From the NCBI GenBank assembly GCA_021824285.1, contig JAKAKZ010000008.1, positions 1 through 37,168 on the forward strand: a stretch of DNA of 37,168 nucleotides, read 5' to 3'. Below are positions 1-7,120 of the stretch, one piece after another. The first letter of the stretch is position 1, and each line of letters begins with the position of its first letter. The notes beneath the pieces were generated by a model, which was given only the letters and a program-made list of their open reading frames with translations, did no database searches and was not told the DNA's origin. This DNA is from a bacterium. Lineage in GTDB: Bacteria; Patescibacteriota; Patescibacteriia; SG8-24. The position numbers were made by a program, and so were the translations under genes.

Positions 1-1
1 C

Positions 2-379
2 ATCAATCTCAAGGGCAAGGACTGCGTGGTCGGCATGGACGTGGTCGATCCGGAGCTCGCCAAGAAGGGCCGGTTCGACCTGCTCGTGGTCATGGAGAAC
101 GGCTTCGGCAAGCGCACCAACATGACCGCCTACAAGACCCAGGGCCGGGGCGGCTCGGGTATCCGCACCGCGCACATTACCGAGAAGACGGGCGAAGCCG
201 TGCTCGGCATGATCATCAACGCCAAGGAGGAGCGCGACCTGCTCGTAGTCTCGCAGAAGGGCCAGATCATCCGCCTGCCGATCTCGAGCGTCAGCACGCT
301 CGGCCGCGACACGCAGGGCGTGCGCATCATGCGGTTCAAAGAGGATAAGGACGGCATCGCGAGCGTGACGGTGGTTTAG
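2..379 (+). CDS. gyrA: DNA gyrase subunit A, C-terminal end (partial)
   Basis: The reading frame is open from the window edge, so only the last ~125 residues are present. It matches the C-terminal beta-propeller of GyrA, which wraps DNA so that gyrase can introduce negative supercoils. Visible propeller-blade signatures are VVGMDVV, LLVVMENGFGKRT, GRGGSGIRT, and LLVVSQKGQIIRLP followed by GRDTQGVRIM. The protein ends in ASVTVV, without the acidic tail found in some GyrA proteins. ParC has a related propeller, but the GQIIR and GRxTQGVR blade pattern favours GyrA. The last 30 bp, including the stop codon, are repeated almost exactly at 664-693. A terminator hairpin follows at 400-426. Confidence 0.9.
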   Translation: MNLKGKDCVVGMDVVDPELAKKGRFDLLVVMENGFGKRTNMTAYKTQGRGGSGIRTAHITEKTGEAVLGMIINAKEERDLLVVSQKGQIIRLPISSVSTLGRDTQGVRIMRFKEDKDGIASVTVV

Positions 380-399
380 TGAAAATCTGACAGATGAAG

Positions 400-426
400 A
401 CGGCTGCCGTTGATAACGGCGGCCGT
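400..426 (+). terminator. Terminator-like hairpin after gyrA
   Basis: A 12-bp stem (400-411 with 415-426, one G-U pair) with a 3-nt loop lies 20 bp after the gyrA stop. It is followed by the T-rich TCTGTCT. It is the natural end of the gyrA transcript, although the T-tract is broken. Confidence 0.6.
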
Positions 427-714
427 TCTGTCTAAGCCGTCGGCGGGCGGTCTGCCAGCTCCGACCTGTTCGACGGCGGCCGCTCTCTGACTTGGCTGAA
501 TTACCGCCGTCTCACGCGGTCGTCGCCGACAGCCGCCCGCCGACTCATGCCACGCTCACGACGGGTGGGGATGGGACTGCTGTGAGTAGAAGATCCGTTT
601 CGTCTCCGCAGGGTCCTGTCGTCCGGTGTGAATTTTCTCTCATATCAGTTTTTTGGCATCTTTGACGGCATCGCGAGCGTGACGGTGGTGTAGTCGGAAT
701 TCAGATATAAAAAG

Positions 715-743
715 ACCGGTTGCCGTTCATTGCGACAGCCGGT
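715..743 (+). terminator. Second copy of the gyrA-type terminator hairpin
   Basis: An 8-bp stem (715-722 with 736-743) is preceded by an A-run and followed by TTGTTCTT. It occupies the same place in duplicated unit B as the hairpin at 400-426 does in unit A, but its sequence has diverged. Confidence 0.5.
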
Positions 744-994
744 TTGTTCTTGCGCCGGCGGCAGGCTGCCTCCGCTGACCTGTTCAGTGCCGGCCCGTAT
801 TTATCTTGGTTGAATCGCCAGCACTTCACGCGGTCAGCGGAGTCAGTCTTCCGCCGGCCTGGTTCCCCGCTCACGATGGGTGGTGAGGGGGACTGCTGTA
901 GGTAGAAGTGCCGCTTCGGCTCCGCCGCAACGTTATCTCTAGGCATGATTACGCAAGCGAATCACCACCGCGCCTTCCGCCGCCTCGCGCCCAA

Positions 995-1003
995 TGTTAT
1001 ACT
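995..1003 (+). promoter_or_regulatory. Extended -10 promoter (TGTTATACT)
   Basis: TGT-TATACT lies 11 bp before the ATG at 1015, so the transcript would have a leader of only a few bases. No convincing -35 was seen, which fits an extended -10 promoter. Confidence 0.5.
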
Positions 1004-1014
1004 TTTCCCAAGCT

Positions 1015-1836
1015 ATGTCTTTCGCCCAGCGGCTCCGACAATCTGCCTCGGCTTTTTTCACGGATCTTTACCGCAGCTGTTTCGACATGGAATGGTACCG
1101 CGGCGTCCGCACGCGACCGGTGGGGGACTCGTTCCGCTACGCCGCCGCGCTGTTCGCGCTCTTCGCGGCACTCACGATCGCCGTCATGGCGCCGGGCATG
1201 GTGTCGCTCGTCGGCGACATCCGTGCGTGGACCCAGAGCAACCTGCCGGACTGGGCGGAATTCGGCGTCGACCACGGCCAGTTCTACACGTCGCTCGCCA
1301 TGCCGGCGGAGTTCAAGACCGACGGCGGCCGGATGGTCATTGATACCACCATCGCCGGAATGGAGTTCCCTCCGGCCTCCGCCGATACCATCGTCGTGGT
1401 CGGCCGCGACGCGGTGTTCATCCGCGACGGCGTGAATAACCAGCAAGCAGTCTCCTTCAAGGACACGCCGGGCTTCCGGACCGACAAGACCGCTTTCTTG
1501 GGTCTCATCGACCGTTGGGGCCCATGGTTGGCCCTGCTCATCCTGCTCCTGGCGGGGCTCGGCACCTTTTTGGCGCTTGTCGCCGCTGAAGGCGTCTTCG
1601 TGCTGCTGACGTCCGGCGTTATCGCGCTGTTTCTGCGCTTCGGGCGGACCAAGCTGACCTTCCGGCAGCTCCTGGCGACCGGACTCCATGCCCTGACCCT
1701 GCCGCTGGTCGTCGATTTCGTGACCGGTCTCTTCGGCCTCACCCTGCCTTTCGCCTTCCCCTTCATCTATCTGATGTTTTTCGCGGCCGTGCTGGCGGAT
1801 GAGCGGGCCCGGCCGGTTGAGGCGAATCGGGTTTAG
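1015..1836 (+). CDS. DUF1189-like membrane protein
   Basis: A 273-residue integral membrane protein of unknown function. One membrane segment lies near residues 38-60 (FRYAAALFALFAALTIAVMA). A soluble segment of about 100 residues follows, containing VIDTTIAGMEFP. Three or four hydrophobic helices then occupy residues 160-260. The layout of N-terminal helix, beta-rich external domain carrying an IDT motif, and C-terminal helices resembles the DUF1189 family; this is a recognition by eye. I chose ATG 1015 because the extended -10 at 995-1003 would place an ATG at 994 upstream of the transcription start. The stop codon lies inside the first unit of an octamer repeat arm (1831-1870). A terminator follows at 1871-1897. 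Confidence 0.7.
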   Translation: MSFAQRLRQSASAFFTDLYRSCFDMEWYRGVRTRPVGDSFRYAAALFALFAALTIAVMAPGMVSLVGDIRAWTQSNLPDWAEFGVDHGQFYTSLAMPAEFKTDGGRMVIDTTIAGMEFPPASADTIVVVGRDAVFIRDGVNNQQAVSFKDTPGFRTDKTAFLGLIDRWGPWLALLILLLAGLGTFLALVAAEGVFVLLTSGVIALFLRFGRTKLTFRQLLATGLHALTLPLVVDFVTGLFGLTLPFAFPFIYLMFFAAVLADERARPVEANRV

Positions 1837-1944
1837 GGGTTTAAGAGTGTAAAAGTCTAAAGGTTAAAGTAAACCGCGCCTGCGAATGGCGCGGTTTGAT
1901 GTTTAAGTCGCACGACCTTTCGACCTTTCTACCCTTCGACCCTC
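1831..1944. repeat. Inverted pair of octamer-repeat arms flanking a terminator
   Basis: The left arm holds five tandem 8-mers (1831-1870; GTTTAGGG, GTTTAAGA, GTGTAAAA, GTCTAAAG, GTTAAAGT). The right arm holds four (1913-1944; CGACCTTT twice, CTACCCTT, CGACCCTC) that read as the approximate complement. The arms enclose the hairpin at 1871-1897. The left arm overlaps the stop codon of the preceding gene. Confidence 0.7.
1871..1897 (+). terminator. Intrinsic terminator
   Basis: A perfect 10-bp stem (AAACCGCGCC with GGCGCGGTTT) around a 7-nt loop, ending in a short T-run. Confidence 0.75.
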
Positions 1945-1956
1945 AAACCACCCACC

Positions 1957-1985
1957 TTGATATTTCCCCCCAAACCGGCTATTCT
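1957..1985 (+). promoter_or_regulatory. Sigma70-type promoter for the lipid-kinase-like gene
   Basis: TTGATA (1957-1962), a 17-bp spacer, then TATTCT (1980-1985). The start codon is at 2039. Confidence 0.65.
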
Positions 1986-2038
1986 CCCGCCGTGTTCCCG
2001 CAAGGGACGCAGTTCTTTGCCAAGTCGGAGGTCAATCA

Positions 2039-3166
2039 GTGAAGGTCTCGTTCAAGGAACGTGTCGCGTCGCTGTTCAACCCGCATTCCGGGAAGAACAC
2101 CCCGCGCTACGGTTTCGGCAAGATCGTCGCCGACATTCTCTCCGGGCCGCGCTATTCCTACAGCACCTCCACCTTGGAGGAGCTCAGGCTGGCGGCCCGT
2201 CAGATCTGCATCAAGCAGCCGGAAATCGTCAACATCACCGGCGGCGACGGCACGCAAAGCCTCTACCTGACCGCGCTCATCAAGGAGTACGAGTCCAAGG
2301 GGCAGCCGCTGCCGAAGTTCATGGTCACGCCCGGCGGTACGCGGAACGTCTTGGCGCTCAACCTGGGCATCACCAACATGTCCGGCTGGGACTACGTGCA
2401 CCGCATCCAGCACAAGGTCGAGCGCGGCCTGCCGCTCGACACCGTTCAGCTGAACCCGCTCAAGATCAACGGTTCGTACGGGTTCATGTACGGCGCGGGC
2501 CTCGTGGCCCAGGGAGTCGAACTCTACTACGCCGGCGCGCCCTACCAGTGCGAGGACGCGGTCCGCGACTACGGCTTCGCCGAGGCGCTGAACGCGGAAA
2601 AGCTGCCCTGCCGCTTCAGCTGCCGGGCCGACAAGGCCGAACGCTACGGCGGCTGGTGCCCGAAGTGCGGCAAGAAGCTGCGCCGTCGGCTCGGTGACCG
2701 CCGCGCGCTCGAGGTCGCGGCCGAGGTCTTCTGGGACGAGCTCAAGTCCAAGCTGCTTTTCCGCAAGTCCCGGGAACTGATTACCAAGCCGGTGTACGCG
2801 GAGATCAGCCTGACCGGACACGAGGAGCCGTTCGCGCCGTTCCTGACGCATACCGGCATCTTCTGTTCCACGCTCGAGTACATGGGGCGCGGGTTCCGGG
2901 CCATGCCCGACGCGCGCAAGGAGCCCAACAACTTCATGCTCCGCACCATCAACCTGAGCTTCTGGGGGCTGGCGCGCAACCTGCCGTTCCTCTGGAGCGG
3001 CCTGCCGCTCCCCACCAAGCAGTGCTTCGACGCCGTGGTTCCGGCGCTGACCATCAAGTACAAGTCGCCGACGGTCAGGCAGATCGACGGCGACCTGAAC
3101 AAGGACGACCCGTCCCAGGTCGACCGTCTGGAGGCCGGGCCGCTCCTGACCTTCGTCGTGGGCTAG
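2039..3166 (+). CDS. Diacylglycerol/lipid kinase-like protein with a Cys4 insert
   Basis: A 375-residue protein of the diacylglycerol kinase catalytic superfamily (DagK, YegS, sphingosine kinase), which phosphorylates lipid hydroxyl groups with ATP. Visible motifs are FNPHSGKN (13-20), the nucleotide-binding GGDGT (68-72), and PGGTRN (98-103), matching the family's PxGTxND with R in place of the usual small residue. QIDGD near the C-terminus matches the conserved DGE/DGD strand. A Cys4 zinc-ribbon-like insert (C191, C195, C207, C210; ends WCPKCG) interrupts the middle of the protein and is unusual for the family. The GTG start is set by AGGAGGT-like GGAGG at 2027-2031, 7 bp upstream. The lipid substrate is unknown. 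Confidence 0.75.
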   Translation: MKVSFKERVASLFNPHSGKNTPRYGFGKIVADILSGPRYSYSTSTLEELRLAARQICIKQPEIVNITGGDGTQSLYLTALIKEYESKGQPLPKFMVTPGGTRNVLALNLGITNMSGWDYVHRIQHKVERGLPLDTVQLNPLKINGSYGFMYGAGLVAQGVELYYAGAPYQCEDAVRDYGFAEALNAEKLPCRFSCRADKAERYGGWCPKCGKKLRRRLGDRRALEVAAEVFWDELKSKLLFRKSRELITKPVYAEISLTGHEEPFAPFLTHTGIFCSTLEYMGRGFRAMPDARKEPNNFMLRTINLSFWGLARNLPFLWSGLPLPTKQCFDAVVPALTIKYKSPTVRQIDGDLNKDDPSQVDRLEAGPLLTFVVG

Positions 3167-3170
3167 TCTT

Positions 3171-3194
3171 ACCCGCCGTTCTCGGCGGGTTTTT
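3171..3194 (+). terminator. Intrinsic terminator
   Basis: An 8-bp stem (ACCCGCCG with CGGCGGGT), a 4-nt loop, then a T-run, just after the kinase-like gene. Confidence 0.85.
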
Positions 3195-3271
3195 GCTGCC
3201 CAGGGGCGCGTAACCGCCTCATATCGGGACATGCTATAAGTAATTTTCAATGACAAGACATAAGTCGGGCA

Positions 3272-3280
3272 TGCTAATAT
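3272..3280 (+). promoter_or_regulatory. Extended -10 promoter (TGCTAATAT)
   Basis: TGC-TAATAT lies 24 bp before the ATG at 3304. No clear -35 was seen. Confidence 0.45.
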
Positions 3281-3303
3281 GCATGGGTGTGTAACCTGCG
3301 CAT

Positions 3304-5109
3304 ATGAAATTGACTCCCAAAACGCGTTTGGTCGTCGGTGCCGGCCTGATTCTTGCCATAGTCGCCATGCTGGCCGTTTGGCGCCAGTTGGATCTGCGGT
3401 CGGCCGACCGGCTGTCCGGCATTCCGTCCGTTGAGGGGCTGGCGGCACCTGAGAACGGCAGCTTGGCTGTAAGCGTTGAGGGATTCATATACGAGCCGTT
3501 CGGCACAATGAAACTTCAGGTGGCGGGGCTTGATGCCGAGGCGGCAACGTCAGTGGTGTTCACTGGGCGAACGGGAAAACGCATTACCGTCCCGGCGCTC
3601 GACGTTACGGCCGCGGGCCTGGAAGTGCCGGTGCCGCCGTTCATGTATGACGCCAAGAAGGGCGAGTTCACGCCGGACCAGGCCACGCTCATTGTGGTGC
3701 AGGCCAAGCGGGTCGGCGACAAGATGATGTTGCGCTCATCCAATAGGAGTCGGCAGTTTATGGTTTCGGCCCCGCAGCGGCCGCGCGGCAACGACGGTCA
3801 GGAAGCGAGCAGGTCGGTTGGGGCAATCGCTCAAATCGTGCTGTCTGTGGCGGAACAGCGGCTCATATCGTCCGCAGCCAAACTTCCGGAGGCGCAGGCC
3901 GAGGTCATCGCGGCCATCGACTCGGCGCGCGCCGGCATGACGGAACTGCGCGTCGGCATCGAAAAGATCAAGCGCAATCCGAACACGACCGTGAAGGTCA
4001 AGATGACCGACGGCTCCGCCGCGACGCTCGGACGGCAGGAAGTGGCGGCGCTCGATGCGCTTTTCAGCGGTTATCTCGGGCATTTCTCCTCTGGCAGGGC
4101 AGTAGGCGCCGGACGGCCGAATACGCTCTTTGCGCCTGCGGCAGAAGCGGCTAAAGGCAGTGCCTGCGTCGATGCCATCCTCGGCAATCCAAACACCGAA
4201 GCCGGCCTGTCGAACCTCGTCGTCTTCCTCTGCAACGTCACCGACGGCGACATGAAGCTGCTGCCCTCTAATGACGTGCTACCGTTCAATTTCTATTACA
4301 TGGCGCAGATGGCCGCATCCTTCGCTCTCGACGAGGCTTCGGGACCTTGGGGCTTGGCGGCCAAAATCGCTTCCGGTACCGAGCTGTCGATGGCCTTCGA
4401 TTTGGCCGTGAGCGGTAAGCTGCCGGAGCTGGGCGGAGTGTCGCTCGACCTATTGCGAGGCTTGGGAGGAGAAATAGCCGACATGATACTGAAGAACCGC
4501 GGCCTGCTGAAAACTGGACCGGGACTTTCGCAGCTGATGCTCTGTATCGACGCCTGGGACCTGCTCGCCAAGGCTTTTCCGAACCTGCACCTGCTTTCTT
4601 CCAAAGACATCCTGTTGGGCGTCAGGGATATCCTGATCGACATCGGCGAGCGGATGATAGATGGCACGCCACAGCCGCTCGTAGATGCGATGCCCGTGCC
4701 CGACGAGTCGTCTTATCTTGAATTGGGTCCGTCGGGTTTGGATGGAGGATACGATCCCATCGTCGGCCCTGACGCGGTGCCGGATACGATGCCCAGACCT
4801 TATTACGACGGCGCCATTACGCCGCTGCCGACGCCGCCAGCACCCCGCCCGACGCCTACTCCCGTTCCGACTCCGACCTGTTCGGAACAGAAGGAGGCAG
4901 CACTCAAGCAATGCCAAGCCGACTGCCCGAACGAAATGACAATTGAAGAATATAGCGATTGCACGGCGGGCTGCGACGGCGTTCGCGATCTGCTAGAGAA
5001 GTCGAACTGCTCTAATCGCTGCATCGGAGCCTGGACCAAATCCAAAACAGTCAGGTCAGATTGCATTCGGTCGTGCCTGAACGCGAATTATGCCGTGAAG
5101 TGCCCATAA
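3304..5109 (+). CDS. Secreted, membrane-anchored protein with a Cys-rich C-terminal domain
   Basis: A 601-residue protein I cannot assign to a named family. It starts with a positively charged end and a hydrophobic segment (about 8-27), so it is probably an N-terminally anchored extracellular protein. Residues 50-155 look like a beta-sandwich of IPT/TIG type. Residues 160-470 are mainly helical and carry a few hydrophobic stretches. A Pro/Thr linker (about 505-525) leads to a 76-residue C-terminal domain with ten cysteines. Eight of these form four C-x3-C pairs (CQADC, CTAGC, CSNRC, CIRSC), suggesting a disulfide-braced helical hairpin. It stands alone between a terminator and rpmF. A surface or cell-contact role is only a guess. 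Confidence 0.7.
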   Translation: MKLTPKTRLVVGAGLILAIVAMLAVWRQLDLRSADRLSGIPSVEGLAAPENGSLAVSVEGFIYEPFGTMKLQVAGLDAEAATSVVFTGRTGKRITVPALDVTAAGLEVPVPPFMYDAKKGEFTPDQATLIVVQAKRVGDKMMLRSSNRSRQFMVSAPQRPRGNDGQEASRSVGAIAQIVLSVAEQRLISSAAKLPEAQAEVIAAIDSARAGMTELRVGIEKIKRNPNTTVKVKMTDGSAATLGRQEVAALDALFSGYLGHFSSGRAVGAGRPNTLFAPAAEAAKGSACVDAILGNPNTEAGLSNLVVFLCNVTDGDMKLLPSNDVLPFNFYYMAQMAASFALDEASGPWGLAAKIASGTELSMAFDLAVSGKLPELGGVSLDLLRGLGGEIADMILKNRGLLKTGPGLSQLMLCIDAWDLLAKAFPNLHLLSSKDILLGVRDILIDIGERMIDGTPQPLVDAMPVPDESSYLELGPSGLDGGYDPIVGPDAVPDTMPRPYYDGAITPLPTPPAPRPTPTPVPTPTCSEQKEAALKQCQADCPNEMTIEEYSDCTAGCDGVRDLLEKSNCSNRCIGAWTKSKTVRSDCIRSCLNANYAVKCP

Positions 5110-5174
5110 GGCGGCGATTTCGGCCGTCGGATCAGGCCCCGAACATTTTACCGCGCATCCGCACCTCCCACCCA

Positions 5175-5204
5175 TTGACAGCACTGCCCGTATTTGGCTA
5201 TAGT
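5175..5204 (+). promoter_or_regulatory. Sigma70-type promoter for rpmF
   Basis: Consensus TTGACA (5175-5180), an 18-bp spacer, then TATAGT (5199-5204). This is the best -35 in the window. The leader to rpmF is about 60 nt. Confidence 0.7.
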
Positions 5205-5269
5205 TACGCCGTAAAACGGGTTCCTGCCGCCAAAGGCCGAAACCGCTGAACCATTTATTTAGCTGAACT

Positions 5270-5491
5270 ATGGGACTTCCTGGACATCGCAGGACCAGTT
5301 CTCACAAGCGCCGCCGCGCTGCCCATTTCGCCTTGACGAAGATTTCGCTCGCCAAGTGCCCGAAATGCAAGGAGCCGGTGCTGCCGCACCGCGCCTGCAC
5401 CAACTGCGGCACGTACGCCGGCCGGCAGGTCATCGCGCTCAAGAACCCGGTCGCCAAGAAAACCGGCCACGAGGGCCACAACCACGAATAA
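5270..5491 (+). CDS. rpmF: 50S ribosomal protein bL32
   Basis: A 73-residue small basic protein of the large ribosomal subunit. It has the typical L32 N-terminus (GLPGHRRTSSHKRRRAAH) and a four-Cys zinc ribbon (C30, C33, C43, C46; CPKC and CTNCG). The C-terminus is His-rich (GHEGHNHE), which is a little unusual. The strong promoter at 5175-5204 precedes it and nusB follows 59 bp later across a hairpin, so the two are probably co-transcribed. No Shine-Dalgarno sequence is obvious before the ATG. Confidence 0.93.
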   Translation: MGLPGHRRTSSHKRRRAAHFALTKISLAKCPKCKEPVLPHRACTNCGTYAGRQVIALKNPVAKKTGHEGHNHE

Positions 5492-5496
5492 TAATT

Positions 5497-5528
5497 CATG
5501 AAGCGAGCCTTCGCCGGCTCGCTTCATG
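5497..5528 (+). other. Perfect hairpin between rpmF and nusB
   Basis: A 13-bp perfect stem (5497-5509 with 5516-5528) around TTCGCC, with no T-tract. It could be a partial terminator, an RNA-processing site or a stabiliser between the two genes. Confidence 0.6.
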
Positions 5529-5550
5529 CGCACATTAAGCCGAGCTCCTT

Positions 5551-6069
5551 ATGTCCAACCGTCATCTCGCCCGCACCATCGCGATGCAGTCCCTCTATCA
5601 GTGGGATTTCAACGGCCGTCCCAAGGACCGTCTCGATGCGATCGTGCAGGACAATATCACCGAATTCGCGCCCGATTTCGACGAGAAGGAGTTCATCGTC
5701 AAATTGGTCGAAGGCGTCATGGGACACATCGACGAGCTTGACGGCATCATCACCAAGTTCGCGCCCGACTGGCCCATCGACCAGATCACGGTCGTCGACC
5801 GCAACATCCTGCGCATCGGCGTGCACGAGCTGAAGTTCGAGGAAGGCATCCCGTCCAAGGTCGCCATCAACGAGGCGATCGAGTTGGCCAAGACCTTCGG
5901 CGGCGAGTCCTCCGGACGGTTCGTGAACGGCGTGCTCGGCGCGATCTTCAAGGAGATGATCGTGAAGGGACAGACCAAGGAGGCGGACAAGCAGGACGTG
6001 CCCAAGAAGGAGAAGAACGGCGAGAAGAAGAAAAAGGAGGAGGCGGAATCCGAACCGGCCAAGGACTGA
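5551..6069 (+). CDS. nusB: Transcription antitermination factor NusB
   Basis: A 172-residue NusB. It starts with the family signature [17 protein letters not shown], in which Arg-rich helix 1 binds the boxA RNA with NusE. It also contains [21 protein letters not shown] and the conserved [32 protein letters not shown]. NusB acts with NusA, NusE and NusG in rRNA antitermination. The last 30 residues are an added Lys/Glu-rich tail ([21 protein letters not shown]) beyond the normal ~140-residue fold and are probably disordered. It follows rpmF in what looks like a short operon that continues toward rnc. Confidence 0.93.
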   Translation: MSNRHLARTIAMQSLYQWDFNGRPKDRLDAIVQDNITEFAPDFDEKEFIVKLVEGVMGHIDELDGIITKFAPDWPIDQITVVDRNILRIGVHELKFEEGIPSKVAINEAIELAKTFGGESSGRFVNGVLGAIFKEMIVKGQTKEADKQDVPKKEKNGEKKKKEEAESEPAKD

Positions 6070-6116
6070 TTTCCGCTTATTTAAGCCAAATAAGTAACCA
6101 TCGGAAACGGTCGATG

Positions 6117-6142
6117 GCGGTCGCGGGCGAATCCCGCACCGC
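6117..6142 (+). other. GC-rich hairpin in the nusB-rnc spacer
   Basis: Nested stems GCGG/CCGC and GCGGG/CCCGC around CGAAT, with no T-tract after it. A shorter hairpin (CTTATTT-AAGCC-AAATAAG) precedes it near 6075-6093. No riboswitch family was recognised. Confidence 0.4.
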
Positions 6143-6164
6143 TGTGGACTGCAGCCGATATCGG

Positions 6165-6238
6165 GAGTGTGGAGAGGGAAGTGTGGAGCGTGGAGCCGTC
6201 AAAACTCCATGCTCCAAACTCCACGCTTCCCACTCCGC
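6165..6238. repeat. Inverted pair of heptamer-repeat arms upstream of rnc
   Basis: The left arm is five tandem 7-mers (6165-6199; GAGTGTG, GAGAGGG, AAGTGTG, GAGCGTG, GAGCCGT). The right arm is five (6204-6238; ACTCCAT, GCTCCAA, ACTCCAC, GCTTCCC, ACTCCGC), approximately complementary. The right arm ends 9 bp before the rnc start. Confidence 0.75.
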
Positions 6239-6247
6239 ATCGCGACT

Positions 6248-6940
6248 ATGATGAAAGATTTTTCAAAGTTCGAAGAGAACGTCGGTTTCGTATTCAAAGA
6301 CAAGTCACTGCTGACGCAGGCCTTCGTCCACCGCTCTTACCTGAACGAGCACCCGTCCTTCGCGCTCGGGCACAACGAGCGTCTGGAGTTCCTCGGCGAC
6401 GCTGTGCTCGAGCTCGTCGTCACCGAGCACCTCTACGCCAACTACCCGAACCCGGAAGGGGAGCTGACTAACTGGCGCGCCGCGCTCGTGAACGCCAAGG
6501 CGCTCGCCGAGACGGCCAAGGAAATCGGGATGGAACAGTATCTCTACCTGTCGCATGGCGAGTCGAAGGATGCCGGCAGCAAGGCCAGGATGTACATTTT
6601 GGCGAACGCCATCGAGGCGCTCATCGGCGCGATGTATCTCGATCAGGGTTATGCGGGCGCCAAGGGCTTTATCGACCGTTACGTTCTCTCCCGCCTGCAG
6701 CATGTGCTGGACCACAAGCTCTACCTGGATCCGAAGAGCCGTTTTCAGGAAGCGGCGCAGGAGTTCGTCGGCGTCACCCCATCTTATCGCGTGCTCGAGG
6801 AGGTCGGTCCGGATCACGCCAAGCAGTTCACTGTCGGCGCCTATCTTGGCGAGGAACTCGTCGCCAAAGGTGTCGGGACTTCCAAACAGGAAGCGCAGAT
6901 TGCGGCCGCAGAGAAGGCTGTGGAGGTAAAGGGGTGGTGA
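6248..6940 (+). CDS. rnc: Ribonuclease III
   Basis: A 230-residue RNase III, the Mg-dependent double-strand-specific endonuclease that processes rRNA precursors and some mRNAs. The catalytic signature NERLEFLGDAVLELV is present, as is the second acidic cluster (NAIEALIGAMYLDQGY). A C-terminal double-stranded-RNA-binding domain runs from about residue 158 (DPKSRFQEAAQEF) and ends GTSKQEAQIAAAEKAVE. I start at ATG 6248 (MMKDFSKFEENVGF), which aligns with the family; the frame is open further upstream, but that part translates the heptamer repeat. A terminator inside a repeat pair follows. Confidence 0.93.
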   Translation: MMKDFSKFEENVGFVFKDKSLLTQAFVHRSYLNEHPSFALGHNERLEFLGDAVLELVVTEHLYANYPNPEGELTNWRAALVNAKALAETAKEIGMEQYLYLSHGESKDAGSKARMYILANAIEALIGAMYLDQGYAGAKGFIDRYVLSRLQHVLDHKLYLDPKSRFQEAAQEFVGVTPSYRVLEEVGPDHAKQFTVGAYLGEELVAKGVGTSKQEAQIAAAEKAVEVKGW

Positions 6941-6947
6941 TCGGACG

Positions 6948-7065
6948 GTTGAGAGTTGATAGTTCAGAGTTGAAAGGCTTGGGTAAAAACCGCGTAACTA
7001 CGCGGTTTTTCCTATTCAAATGAGATCGTCGGCGGCGACTCTCGACTCTCAACTCTCAACTTTGA
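6948..7065. repeat. Inverted pair of heptamer-repeat arms flanking a terminator (rnc-pilT)
   Basis: The left arm is four exact-length 7-mers (6948-6975; GTTGAGA, GTTGATA, GTTCAGA, GTTGAAA). The right arm is four (7038-7065; ACTCTCG, ACTCTCA twice, ACTTTGA), the complementary word. The terminator 6985-7010 sits between them. This is the cleanest example of the class in the window. Confidence 0.8.
6985..7010 (+). terminator. Intrinsic terminator after rnc
   Basis: A fully palindromic 26-mer with stem AAAAACCGCGTA/TACGCGGTTTTT. The A-run and T-run make it potentially bidirectional. Confidence 0.9.
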
Positions 7066-7074
7066 ACACCGGCG

Positions 7075-7083
7075 TGGTATAAT
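7075..7083 (+). promoter_or_regulatory. Extended -10 promoter for pilT (TGGTATAAT)
   Basis: Consensus TG-G-TATAAT, with expected transcription start near 7090. A hairpin (GCGCCG-CCTG-CGGCGC, about 7093-7108) would fall at the very 5' end of the mRNA. Confidence 0.7.
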
Positions 7084-7120
7084 TATATTGATGCGCCGCC
7101 TGCGGCGCGCTACCCACGGT

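Larger units (their letters stand above)
350..935 (+). repeat. Tandem duplication of gyrA tail plus structured downstream element
   Basis: This region has no credible gene. Unit A (about 350-636) and unit B (about 664-935) are diverged tandem copies. Each starts with the same 30 bp from the gyrA end (350-379 and 664-693, 29 of 30 identical), then has a terminator-like hairpin, a long three-part hairpin, and a conserved tail (CTCACGAYGGGTGG, GGACTGCTGT, GTAGAAG). In A the nested stems are 439-450/533-544, 462-466/518-522 and 472-479/504-511. In B they are 754-768/844-858, 771-780/832-841 and 786-790/821-825. Stem sequences differ while pairing is kept, and loop segments such as GACCTGTTC and CACGCGGTC are conserved. 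This suggests a structured RNA. Confidence 0.65.

Noticed and set aside
350-693. attL/attR of an element integrated in the gyrA end
   Set aside because: The 30-bp duplication fits an attachment site, but the intervening DNA is only ~280 bp and is homologous to the DNA after the second copy, so a tandem duplication explains it better.
908-1435. Alternative plus-strand frames overlapping the DUF1189-like gene
   Set aside because: They are Arg/Ser-rich out-of-frame readings; the chosen frame has clear membrane helices and a promoter.
2036-3448. Long minus-strand open frame of 470 codons
   Set aside because: It lies antisense to the kinase-like gene, has an Arg/Gly/Pro-biased composition with no family features, and crosses a terminator. 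It is a shadow of GC-rich coding DNA.
6117-6142. Cobalamin-riboswitch-like hairpin
   Set aside because: Only a GC hairpin with CGAAT loop is shared; the conserved B12-box bases are absent and rnc is not a cobalamin gene.
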